Shown one piece after another: positions 41,973 to 48,079 of a DNA stretch of 48,079 bases; position 1 is the stretch's first letter; every line of letters starts with the position of its first letter. Under the pieces are notes generated by a model. It saw only the letters and a list, made by a program, of their open reading frames with translations. It did no database searches and was not told the DNA's origin. The DNA is from Elusimicrobia bacterium UBA6262 (lineage in GTDB: Bacteria > CAYTYR01 > UBA6262): positions 2,414-50,492 of the forward strand of contig DJVG01000010.1 in the NCBI GenBank assembly GCA_002441095.1, read 5' to 3'. A program made the translations under genes and the position numbers.

Positions 41973-42866
41973 CTAAAATATTTCGTCTTCCACCTCATTT
42001 TTCTTGATCAAACTGACCTTACCGCCTATCTGCTTGTCATAAAGGCTGGCACAGGCCTGCTGTAATTGATAAGGATTGCCTTCGGAGTGATGGATTACGC
42101 GTTTGATAACCTCTTCTTCAAATTCCACGCCAGTGTCTTCCAGGTTGGCCAGGATGACTTTCTTCATATCCGCTTTGTTCAGTTTTTGCAGTTGGATGCG
42201 TGGCGAAAAATACCTGCCTATCGGATGATGCTTGGCCAGGAATTTCTCCCACCCGGCAGGGACACTGGACAAAATAAACAGGAATTTTGTCCTTTTGATG
42301 ATCTGCTCATCAGTAAGCACATTTTTCAAGATAGTGAAAAGGCTGTTGATCGGCTGGAAATTCTGCACATCATCCAGCAAGATCACGCCGGCTTCGCTGT
42401 GTTCCTGGATATCCTGCCAGAGCGCCAGTAAAACATCGGTTAATAGTGTTTGGGGATGGATACCTTCTACTTTTGCCGAAAAATTAAGACCCCGGCCGAT
42501 CACCTCCACATCCAAGGCCTTCATTTCTTTCATAAAATTCTTTAATTGTGCTAGCGGCAAGGGGAACCGGCGGGGAATTTGCTCGATCAGGTATTTAACG
42601 CCATCCAAATCAGTATTCTTGCGGCTAAATTCATTAATACTCACAAAAGAGGTAAAAACATGGTGGGTTTCAGCGATCTTTTTGTATTTCATCAAGAGGG
42701 AAGTTTTGCCCATGCCCCAGCCGCCAGTGACGATAAAATGGTCACATCTTCCCCGCCTGGCCTCATAGAGCTTGCGGGAAAAGAACTCCAGGTCACTGTC
42801 GCGGCCGACGATGATCTTGGGTTCCCAGCCTGTTTTTGGTGTAAATGGGTTCGGTACTGGTATCAT
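41973..42866 (-). CDS. AAA-type ATPase (Orc1/Cdc6-like, archaeal-ATPase style)
   Basis: About 297 residues. Walker A is GGWGMGKTS at about 48-56, after FIVTG; Walker B is GVILLDDVQNF. LFILSSVPAGW serves as sensor 1, and the C-terminal HHSEGNPYQLQQACASLYD resembles the lid and winged-helix region of AAA_16/Cdc6-like proteins. The N-terminus begins with IVGRDSDLEFF, the GRxxE motif of this superfamily. Function is unknown. No strong Shine-Dalgarno is found for the ATG at 42866; a GTG at 42884 is the alternative. Divergent from the ACT gene. Confidence 0.78.
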   Translation of the reverse strand: MIPVPNPFTPKTGWEPKIIVGRDSDLEFFSRKLYEARRGRCDHFIVTGGWGMGKTSLLMKYKKIAETHHVFTSFVSINEFSRKNTDLDGVKYLIEQIPRRFPLPLAQLKNFMKEMKALDVEVIGRGLNFSAKVEGIHPQTLLTDVLLALWQDIQEHSEAGVILLDDVQNFQPINSLFTILKNVLTDEQIIKRTKFLFILSSVPAGWEKFLAKHHPIGRYFSPRIQLQKLNKADMKKVILANLEDTGVEFEEEVIKRVIHHSEGNPYQLQQACASLYDKQIGGKVSLIKKNEVEDEIF

Positions 42867-42913
42867 GATAGTAACTAATAGCACAAAATCGGCTGCTCTT
42901 CAACATATTTTCA

Positions 42914-42943
42914 TTGACAATCTCTGCGGCATAACTTTATAAT
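42914..42943 (+). promoter_or_regulatory. Consensus sigma70-type promoter for the ACT-def pair
   Basis: -35 TTGACA (42914-42919), an 18-nt spacer and -10 TATAAT (42938-42943), both perfect. The expected start is near 42950, about 38 nt before the ATG at 42988. AAAGG stands 7 nt before that ATG. Confidence 0.85.
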
Positions 42944-42987
42944 AATTATATTAGAACAATGATACTAAATTCTGGAAAGGGTGTAGA

Positions 42988-43536
42988 ATGAAAAAACATA
43001 TTATCATTACCGCTATCGGCAAGGACCGTCCCGGCATAGTCGCCGCCGTATCAAAAGTGCTTTACGAAACCGGCTGCAATATTGAGGATTCCAGCATGAC
43101 TATCCTGGGTAATGACTTTGCCATGATCCTGATGGTAACCCTGCCCATAAAGGTTTCTGTTTCGCTCCTGGACAAAAAACTGGCAGCCATAAGAAGTAAG
43201 CTGGGGTTGTCTATCACCCTGCGTCCGTTAAAACCCGCTGAATTAAAAACTGCCAAAGCCAGCCATACTGTTCCTTGCATGATCTCTGTTTACGGGACAG
43301 ACAGACCAGGGATCGTGTACATGATCTCTGATTTCCTGGCTAAAAACAAAGTAAACATTACCGACGTGGAAACTAAGATAATTTCTGCGGATGAGAACCC
43401 AGTATATGTCATGATGCTGGAAGTGAATGTCCCAGTTGAGATGAAAATAGCCCGTCTTTCGGCAGCTTTATCCACCTTGGCCAAAAAGCTAAAGATAGAT
43501 ATTACGGTCAATCCTATTGACAGCTATCAACTATAG
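42988..43536 (+). CDS. Double ACT-domain protein (GcvR-like)
   Basis: 182 residues, two ACT domains: residues 1 to about 80 (HIIITAIGKDRPGIVAAVSKVLYETGCNIEDSS) and about 93-170 (VPCMISVYGTDRPGIVYMISDFLAKNKVNITDVETK). Both contain the DRPGIV ligand loop. This arrangement is that of the GcvR/amino-acid-binding family, which senses glycine or related amino acids. No catalytic or DNA-binding domain is present. It is the first gene after a consensus plus-strand promoter and is followed 8 nt later by def. Confidence 0.88.
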   Translation: MKKHIIITAIGKDRPGIVAAVSKVLYETGCNIEDSSMTILGNDFAMILMVTLPIKVSVSLLDKKLAAIRSKLGLSITLRPLKPAELKTAKASHTVPCMISVYGTDRPGIVYMISDFLAKNKVNITDVETKIISADENPVYVMMLEVNVPVEMKIARLSAALSTLAKKLKIDITVNPIDSYQL

Positions 43537-43544
43537 AGATAACC

Positions 43545-44045
43545 ATGTCTATCTTACAAATTATCAAATACCCAAATCCCATTTTAAAGACTCCTTGCGA
43601 CGCACTGCATCAGGAAATACCGGGTGTTGAGCAACTCATCAATGATATGCAGGATACTTTAATAGCTCATCCTTTTTGCGTTGGGCTGGCGGCACCGCAA
43701 GTAGGTACTCTTTTGCGGATAGTTGTCGTCGATTGTTCCCGCAGCCGCAAACCCTGCAAACATCACGGTAATCTGGTCCTGATCAATCCGCTCATTACCT
43801 ATAGGGAAGGCGAACAGGTAATGCGGGAAGGCTGCTTAAGCGTGCCGGACTATACAGGTAACGTAAAAAGGGCTGTTTCTGTTGTTGTAGAAGGACTGGA
43901 TAGCGATGAGATCCCGCAAAAAATAGAAGCTGAGGGGTTTGAAGCAGTAGTATTGCAGCATGAAATCGACCATCTGGACGGTATTCTCTTCCTCGACCGG
44001 ATCACCTCCCTGAAAACCGACGTCTTCCGCCGAAAAAACTACTAA
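43545..44045 (+). CDS. def: Peptide deformylase
   Basis: Removes the formyl group from nascent N-terminal methionine. 166 residues. Motif 1 GLAAPQVG (Gln52), motif 2 EGCLSVP (metal Cys97), motif 3 QHEIDHLDG (His139, Glu140, His143) are all intact. GAGA near the ATG is a weak ribosome site, so it may be translated by re-initiation from the ACT gene. Not beside fmt here, unlike many bacteria. Confidence 0.97.
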   Translation: MSILQIIKYPNPILKTPCDALHQEIPGVEQLINDMQDTLIAHPFCVGLAAPQVGTLLRIVVVDCSRSRKPCKHHGNLVLINPLITYREGEQVMREGCLSVPDYTGNVKRAVSVVVEGLDSDEIPQKIEAEGFEAVVLQHEIDHLDGILFLDRITSLKTDVFRRKNY

Positions 44046-44058
44046 AAACTAAATATGT

Positions 44059-44174
44059 TTATCAGGATAACAGGATATCAGGGTGAAGTTTATCAGGTTA
44101 TCAGGGTATCAGGAACTTCCTGATTTCCTGATATTCTGGTACCCACTTCCTGGTCTCCTGATTATCTGATCCCC
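44059..44174. repeat. Mirror-symmetric 8-nt-period array between convergent genes
   Basis: Seven 8-nt units on the left (three ending CAGG, one divergent unit, three of the TATCAGGN type) and seven on the right that are their reverse complement in mirrored order (units ending CCTG or CTG, one divergent unit, CCTGRT-type units). The divergent unit is fourth in both arms, so the whole ~56-nt arm is duplicated in inverted form. It lies between def and mltG stops and could end transcription from both sides. Confidence 0.85.
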
Positions 44175-44203
44175 GTTTACTTCAGAAATCAGTGTAATCA
44201 TTC

Positions 44204-45145
44204 TTAAGATTTCTTTTTGAGCTGTTGTTTTTCCTTGAGATGGTCACGGTAATAGCGGGAAAATTTGTGGGTACCGTCACCTGTGGCAACAAAAAACATA
44301 TTGTTTGAATTACCAGGGTAGAGTGCAGCTTTAATGGAAGCCAGTCCGGGATTGCAGATCGGTCCCGGCGGTAGTCCGGGATTGAGGTAGGTATTATAGG
44401 GTGATCTTGTTTTCAAATCAGTTAATTTCAGTGTTTTTTTGGCTGTGCCTAAGACATACTGGACAGTAGCGCAGGATTCAAGTAGCCATTTTTTCTTCAG
44501 ACGATTATAAAAAACAGCGGCAATTTCAGGCTTTTCTTCTGATTTCTTAGCTTCCTTCTCGATTATGGAGGCCATGGTCAGGATTTGCCGCTGGGTCAAA
44601 TTCAAGGTTTCGCATTGTGATAGTAATTTTTCATTAAAAACATTATTAAATTTTTCTACCATCATCTGGGCAATAGCTTCAGCCCTGGTTCCCGGCAGGA
44701 TAGCATAAGTAGCAGGATATAAATAGCCTTCTAAACCTTTTTCCCGTACAACTTTCAAGAATTGGTCCCGGTTCACTAATTTCTTAATCGAAAGAAGACT
44801 GGCGATCTGCACGCTATTATATCCTTCGGGAATGACTACTTTCACGCCATATGTCTCCCCGGCGGATATTTTATTAAGCATTGCTCCTAGGCTCATGTTG
44901 GTGTTAAGGTTATAGCATCCAGGACGCAGTTTATTAGCTGCTCTTTTCAGCTGAACATAAGCCAAAAAGAAATACGGGGACCTGATCAACTGCTCCTCTC
45001 TCAGCAAAAAAGATACTTCCTTGGCAGTCATACCCGATTCAACAACAATAATCCTTTCATTATAAGGCGTGTAATAGATACTGCCGACTAAAAAGATTAA
45101 TAAAAATAACGCCGTGATCCGGTATAACAGTTTCCTCTTATCCAT
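44204..45145 (-). CDS. mltG: Endolytic transglycosylase MltG
   Basis: Cuts nascent peptidoglycan glycan strands at the membrane. 313 residues with one N-terminal transmembrane helix (LLYRITALFLLIFLVGSIYY) and a YceG domain. The catalytic glutamate is near residue 196 in ASIIEKEAKKSEE; SPYNTYLNPGLPPGPI and AALYPGNSNNMFFVA match. It shares 8 nt with the ruvX 3' end, and the ruvX-mltG pair is common in diderms. Its stop codon is at the end of a GTAATC-type stretch. Confidence 0.95.
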   Translation of the reverse strand: MDKRKLLYRITALFLLIFLVGSIYYTPYNERIIVVESGMTAKEVSFLLREEQLIRSPYFFLAYVQLKRAANKLRPGCYNLNTNMSLGAMLNKISAGETYGVKVVIPEGYNSVQIASLLSIKKLVNRDQFLKVVREKGLEGYLYPATYAILPGTRAEAIAQMMVEKFNNVFNEKLLSQCETLNLTQRQILTMASIIEKEAKKSEEKPEIAAVFYNRLKKKWLLESCATVQYVLGTAKKTLKLTDLKTRSPYNTYLNPGLPPGPICNPGLASIKAALYPGNSNNMFFVATGDGTHKFSRYYRDHLKEKQQLKKKS

Positions 45146-45557
45146 TCTTTTGTCCCTTTTTTTTAAAATCCATATACCCCTGCAAAATAAAAACAGCGGC
45201 TAATTTATCGATCACCTGCCGGCGCTTGCTCCTGGAGACATCTGCATCAATCATGGTTTTTTGCATAGCCACCGTACTGAGACGTTCATCCCAGGTAACT
45301 ACCGGTATAGGTATTGCAGCTGATAACTTATCTTGAAACAATAGCACAACTTTGACTTTTTCGCCACTACTTCCATCCATATTCAGAGGCAAGCCGATCA
45401 CGATCTCGCCGATATCATACTCCCTTACTTTTTCGGCAATGCAGGCAAAATCTTTCTCCAGGCTGGTTCTCCTGATGGTAGTTACAGGCTGGGCCATGAT
45501 CAACAGCGGATCAGTGACCGCTATGCCGATCGTTTTCTCTCCGACATCTAAACCCAT
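45138..45557 (-). CDS. ruvX: Holliday junction resolvase-like RuvX (YqgF)
   Basis: RNase H-fold protein, 139 residues from the ATG at 45557. GLDVGEKTIGIAVTDP, VIGLPLNMDGSSGEK, TWDERLST and DKLAAVFILQGY are the family motifs. AAGG stands only 3 nt before this ATG. A CTG four codons earlier (45569) has GAGG about 6 nt upstream and would add the usual extra N-terminal residues (KRI), so the true start may be CTG. Likely involved in 16S rRNA processing, as shown for E. coli YqgF. Confidence 0.93.
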   Translation of the reverse strand: MGLDVGEKTIGIAVTDPLLIMAQPVTTIRRTSLEKDFACIAEKVREYDIGEIVIGLPLNMDGSSGEKVKVVLLFQDKLSAAIPIPVVTWDERLSTVAMQKTMIDADVSRSKRRQVIDKLAAVFILQGYMDFKKKGQKNG

Positions 45558-45587
45558 GATCCTTTTCAGCTTATTCCTCGCTTCACT

Positions 45588-45690
45588 CGGAATTGATTAC
45601 ACGGATCTCTAAAACTCCGCCAGAGGCGGACAGGGATTACCCTCCACTAAAGCTTCGGCGGGCGCGGCACAGATTAGAGCAAAGTAGTAT
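45588..45690. repeat. Composite intergenic repeat with nested palindromes (copy B)
   Basis: Second copy of the element at 1142-1317: TCCGCCAGAGGCGGA at 45616-45630, then 45636-45680 almost identical to 1204-1247, including GGCGGGCGCGGCACAGATTA. The start is a GATTACAC word stretch. It lies between the ruvX start and the deacetylase stop, in the same orientation as copy A. Confidence 0.8.
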
Positions 45691-45698
45691 CCTATACT

Positions 45699-46406
45699 TC
45701 AAGAAGATTTACCTTTTTCCAGTTCGCTTAAAGTCACTAACCGGTATCCCTTTTTTCTTAATTCCCTGATCATCTGGGGCAGTGTTTCCAGGGTTTGTTT
45801 TACCCCGCTATGCAGGAGGATGACGCTCTGGTCTTCCACATTGTTCAGCACTTTTTGCAGGATATATTCTGCCGGCGGCCGGTCAGTATCACGGGAATGA
45901 ATCGACCATAGGGCCATATCCTCACCATTATCTTTGACTGCTTCAACTACCTTAAAGTTATAATGCCCTCCTGGCGGACGAAAATACCGCGGAGTCAGGC
46001 CAGTGACGCGCTCGATCAATTCTTTATTGCTCTTTATCTCAAAATTAACCTGCGCTTCATCCAGCGTTGTCAGATTATAATGGTTATAAGTATGATTGCC
46101 TATCTCATTGCCGCTGCGCGCTATTTCTTGCAGTAATTCCGGGAAAATTATTACTTGCTTACCAACGACAAAAAAAGTGGCCCGCGCCCCTTCCTCGGAC
46201 AGAACTTTCAAAATCTCCCTGGTAAATTCCTGATGCGGCCCGTCATCAAAAGTAAGAGCTACGCATGGTTTGCTTAAGTACTCTTTAAAATTGAAATCGG
46301 CAAAATCATTGGTCGCAGCAGTGGATATAGTACTGATCTGTGAGCGCATGATAAAACTAAAAATTATTACTCCGAGGCTTACCTTGAGAATTTTTTTAGC
46401 AATCAA
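45699..46406 (-). CDS. Polysaccharide deacetylase, NodB family, exported
   Basis: 235 residues with an N-terminal signal segment (KILKVSLGVIIFSFIM). NodB motifs: ALTFDDGPHQ (Asp54, Asp55), GNEIGNHTYNHYNL (two His), RYFRPPGGHYN and LLHSG. It probably removes acetyl groups from peptidoglycan or another glycan in the periplasm. The start is TTG at 46406, with GGAGG about 9 nt upstream. It follows thpR after a 65-nt gap with a 9-nt-period array. Another deacetylase is at 34865-35683. Confidence 0.92.
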   Translation of the reverse strand: MIAKKILKVSLGVIIFSFIMRSQISTISTAATNDFADFNFKEYLSKPCVALTFDDGPHQEFTREILKVLSEEGARATFFVVGKQVIIFPELLQEIARSGNEIGNHTYNHYNLTTLDEAQVNFEIKSNKELIERVTGLTPRYFRPPGGHYNFKVVEAVKDNGEDMALWSIHSRDTDRPPAEYILQKVLNNVEDQSVILLHSGVKQTLETLPQMIRELRKKGYRLVTLSELEKGKSS

Positions 46407-46428
46407 CTTATCTCGCCTCCCTTTAGTA

Positions 46429-46464
46429 TCGAATAGCGCGAATTAGAGCGAATTACACGAATAA
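46429..46464. repeat. Tandem word array, 9-nt period (CGAAT words)
   Basis: Four 9-nt units with CGAAT at the same phase (ATCGAATAG, CGCGAATTA and two more) between the thpR stop and the deacetylase ribosome binding site. Same family as 10926-10961. Confidence 0.75.
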
Positions 46465-46471
46465 AAATAAA

Positions 46472-47041
46472 CTATTTATTGAGTTCTCCCAATTTAATTT
46501 CTTCTAAAACCGAATAAACCGGCCCGGTAGGCTTTAATTTGCTTTCCATCACCAGGATCTTATCCACTGCCTGCACGCCAAAGCCAAGATTAGCGAATTT
46601 GTGCAATTGGGCAGTTAGTACACCGATGTTTGTTGTAGTCCGTATGCGGCCAAAAGTCAGATGGGGAGAAATATCTTTCTTTTCAGTGATTCCCGTGACC
46701 ATGGTCAGGTGTCTCTTGGTCACTTCGATCAGGGTGATAGCTTCGTCCCTGCCTTGTTCCACCCCGGTCCAGATAATGCGCGGATCGCCATATGGCGGAA
46801 AAGCACCGACATATTTAATTTCCAGGGCAAAAGCAGGAATCTCACTCGCTATGCCGCGGCACACCTGGATAATATCCTGCACTTTATTTTCATTTACTTC
46901 GCCGCAGAAATGCAAGGTTAAATGCAAATTTTCCTTGGCTACCCAGCGCACATCGGCATTAGCCAATTTCAACTGGTCCTGCACTTCAGCTACTTTCTCT
47001 TTGATCTCAGGATTGATCCCAACGGCGACAAAAATTCGCAA
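46472..47041 (-). CDS. thpR: RNA 2',3'-cyclic phosphodiesterase (ThpR/LigT)
   Basis: 189 residues of the 2H phosphoesterase fold. The two catalytic HxTx motifs are HLTLHF (His40) and HLTFGR (about residue 128). The start is TTG at 47041 with AGGAG 8 nt upstream. The family opens 2',3'-cyclic phosphates and can join tRNA halves in vitro. It follows cinA as in many bacteria, but the usual recA next door is missing. Confidence 0.93.
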   Translation of the reverse strand: MRIFVAVGINPEIKEKVAEVQDQLKLANADVRWVAKENLHLTLHFCGEVNENKVQDIIQVCRGIASEIPAFALEIKYVGAFPPYGDPRIIWTGVEQGRDEAITLIEVTKRHLTMVTGITEKKDISPHLTFGRIRTTTNIGVLTAQLHKFANLGFGVQAVDKILVMESKLKPTGPVYSVLEEIKLGELNK

Positions 47042-47105
47042 CCTTAATGCTCCTTTTTCAATCCTTTTTTATGCTGATATTTGCTGCCGCTGTTGCTGTA
47101 ACTTC

Positions 47106-48079
47106 TTATCCCTGCAGCAAGAACCGGCGCAGCATATCCAGGGCATAGATGGCTGCTTTCTCCCTGATTCCCCGCCGGTTACCGGCAAAATGCTGCTCAT
47201 TACATAATTCTCCCTGCTCCGCGACTAATGCGCAATATACCAGGCCTACTGGTTTTTCCGGAGTCCCTCCACCGGGACCGGCAATACCGGTAATACCGAT
47301 GCCGATACTGGATCTACATAATTTTCTCACTCCCTTGGCCATTTCCAGGGCTACTAGCCTGCTGACAGCGCCCTGCTGTTCCAGGCTTTCCAGGGAAACT
47401 CCCAACACTTCTTTTTTTACCAGGTTATTATAGGCTACTACACCACCTTTAAAATACATGGATGAACCGGAAATATCAGTGATCATTTTACTGAGCAGCC
47501 CGGCAGTACAGCTCTCAGCAATGCTGACAGTCATTTTATTGCGACCCAGCAAATTGCCTGTAACCTGCGGCAAGGATTCATCGTTTTCACCGAATATATT
47601 ATTACCCAGCTTTTCCTTTAATTCCCTTTTGGCCTTATTAATGAATCCCTCGATTAATAATTCATTTTTACCAGAGCCAATAATCACGACATCCACTATT
47701 CCTGGATGGGCCACCAGGGCAAACCGCAGATCGCCGCCTTCCAGTTTGCGCTCTATTTCTACTTGATCCTTGATCTCCTCATCTACCTTGCTTTCACTCA
47801 TTCCTGCCACATGCATAACATGCAGCTTGGTCAGGCCGCGCTCATATTTCTCTTTCAGGAAAGGCAGGACCACTTTGTTCATCATCGGTTCTATTTCAAA
47901 CTGCGGGCCAGGGAGAAGGATAATGGTTTCTGCCGTAAAGTCCTGGTGTTTTGCCAATTCAATGATCTGTCCGGGCGCAGTACCTATTTCATTGGTGATC
48001 AGCCGCGCTCCTTCGATGTAATAGGCTTGCTTTTCATTTTTTTTGGGCATTTCCTGCCCGCGTTTGGCAAAAAAAGCCG
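47106..48079 (-). CDS. cinA: CinA-like competence/damage protein, 5' part outside the window
   Basis: The frame stays open to the right edge, so the N-terminus is missing. The Met at 48050 is internal, since RGQEMPKKNEKQAYYIEGA is the middle of the MoeA/MoCF-like domain. The remaining part has the end of that domain (TNEIGTAPGQI, LLPGPQFEIEPM), a KH-like linker, and a C-terminal CinA domain from about residue 160 (SIAESCTAGLLSKMITDISGSS, GITGIAGPGGGTPEKPVG). The C-terminal domain hydrolyses NMN amide and the N-terminal domain ADP-ribose in studied members. Confidence 0.95.
   Translation of the reverse strand, partial: AFFAKRGQEMPKKNEKQAYYIEGARLITNEIGTAPGQIIELAKHQDFTAETIILLPGPQFEIEPMMNKVVLPFLKEKYERGLTKLHVMHVAGMSESKVDEEIKDQVEIERKLEGGDLRFALVAHPGIVDVVIIGSGKNELLIEGFINKAKRELKEKLGNNIFGENDESLPQVTGNLLGRNKMTVSIAESCTAGLLSKMITDISGSSMYFKGGVVAYNNLVKKEVLGVSLESLEQQGAVSRLVALEMAKGVRKLCRSSIGIGITGIAGPGGGTPEKPVGLVYCALVAEQGELCNEQHFAGNRRGIREKAAIYALDMLRRFLLQG

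Overview
The window is one nearly unbroken block of minus-strand genes from a Gram-negative (diderm) bacterium. It carries lipid A, Kdo, heptose, core and LPS-export genes, a Gram-negative-style ptsN/rapZ neighbourhood, and also HPr kinase and a mannose-family PTS. That mix, the many candidate hairpins and the frequent GTG/TTG starts suggest an uncultivated lineage such as Omnitrophota or a relative. This placement is inference from gene content; no marker phylogeny was possible. Transcription runs from high to low coordinates. The only clear plus-strand genes are an ACT-domain protein and def (42988-44045), behind a consensus sigma70-type promoter.

Region by region, in transcription order: cinA (cut by the right edge), thpR, a NodB deacetylase, ruvX and mltG (48079-44204); the plus-strand ACT/def pair; an AAA-type ATPase and tldD (42866-40401); a long envelope-glycan block (40347-28800) with a TIM-barrel sugar isomerase-like protein, GT4, GT2 and two GT9 glycosyltransferases, a polysaccharide deacetylase, a RecB-like nuclease, lpxK, an LpxL-type acyltransferase and an O-antigen-ligase/GmhB fusion; an AT-rich island with a DUF3800 gene and a probable convergent small RNA (28778-27704); Smr and a cation/proton antiporter; a second heptose/Kdo block (25809-12990) with two hldA-like kinases, a GT39/DUF2993 fusion, GT2, hldC, hldD, kdsB, pyrG, kdsA, kdsD and kdsC; lptC-lptA-lptB; hpf-ptsN-hprK-rapZ; a complete mannose-type PTS (IIA, IIB, IIC, IID, HPr, enzyme I) with a GH57 glucanotransferase inside it; a phosphoglucose/phosphomannose isomerase; and the first codons of lepA at the left edge.

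How the genes fit together: KdsD-KdsA-KdsC-KdsB make CMP-Kdo, with CTP from PyrG. HldA, GmhB, HldC and HldD make ADP-heptose; gmhA and waaA are not here. LpxK and the LpxL-like enzyme finish lipid A, GT9/GT2/GT4 enzymes extend the core, and LptBAC export it. The PTS genes form a full phosphorelay, with HprK able to modify HPr on serine and PtsN as a regulatory IIA. The order kdsD-kdsC-lptC-lptA-lptB-[no rpoN]-hpf-ptsN-(hprK)-rapZ-(PTS)-HPr matches the E. coli rpoN operon with sigma54 missing.

The most unusual feature is a set of about twenty intergenic arrays built of degenerate tandem words with a strict 7, 8 or 9 nt period. Several are arranged as inverted pairs around an AT-rich spacer. 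The word differs from site to site but the period is kept. One array lies inside the tldD coding sequence, and others supply the kdsA stop codon or false N-terminal extensions. The second notable feature is the DUF3800 island: a perfect-spacing promoter preceded by a 10-nt-period array and followed about 70 nt later by a strong rho-independent terminator, with no reading frame between them.
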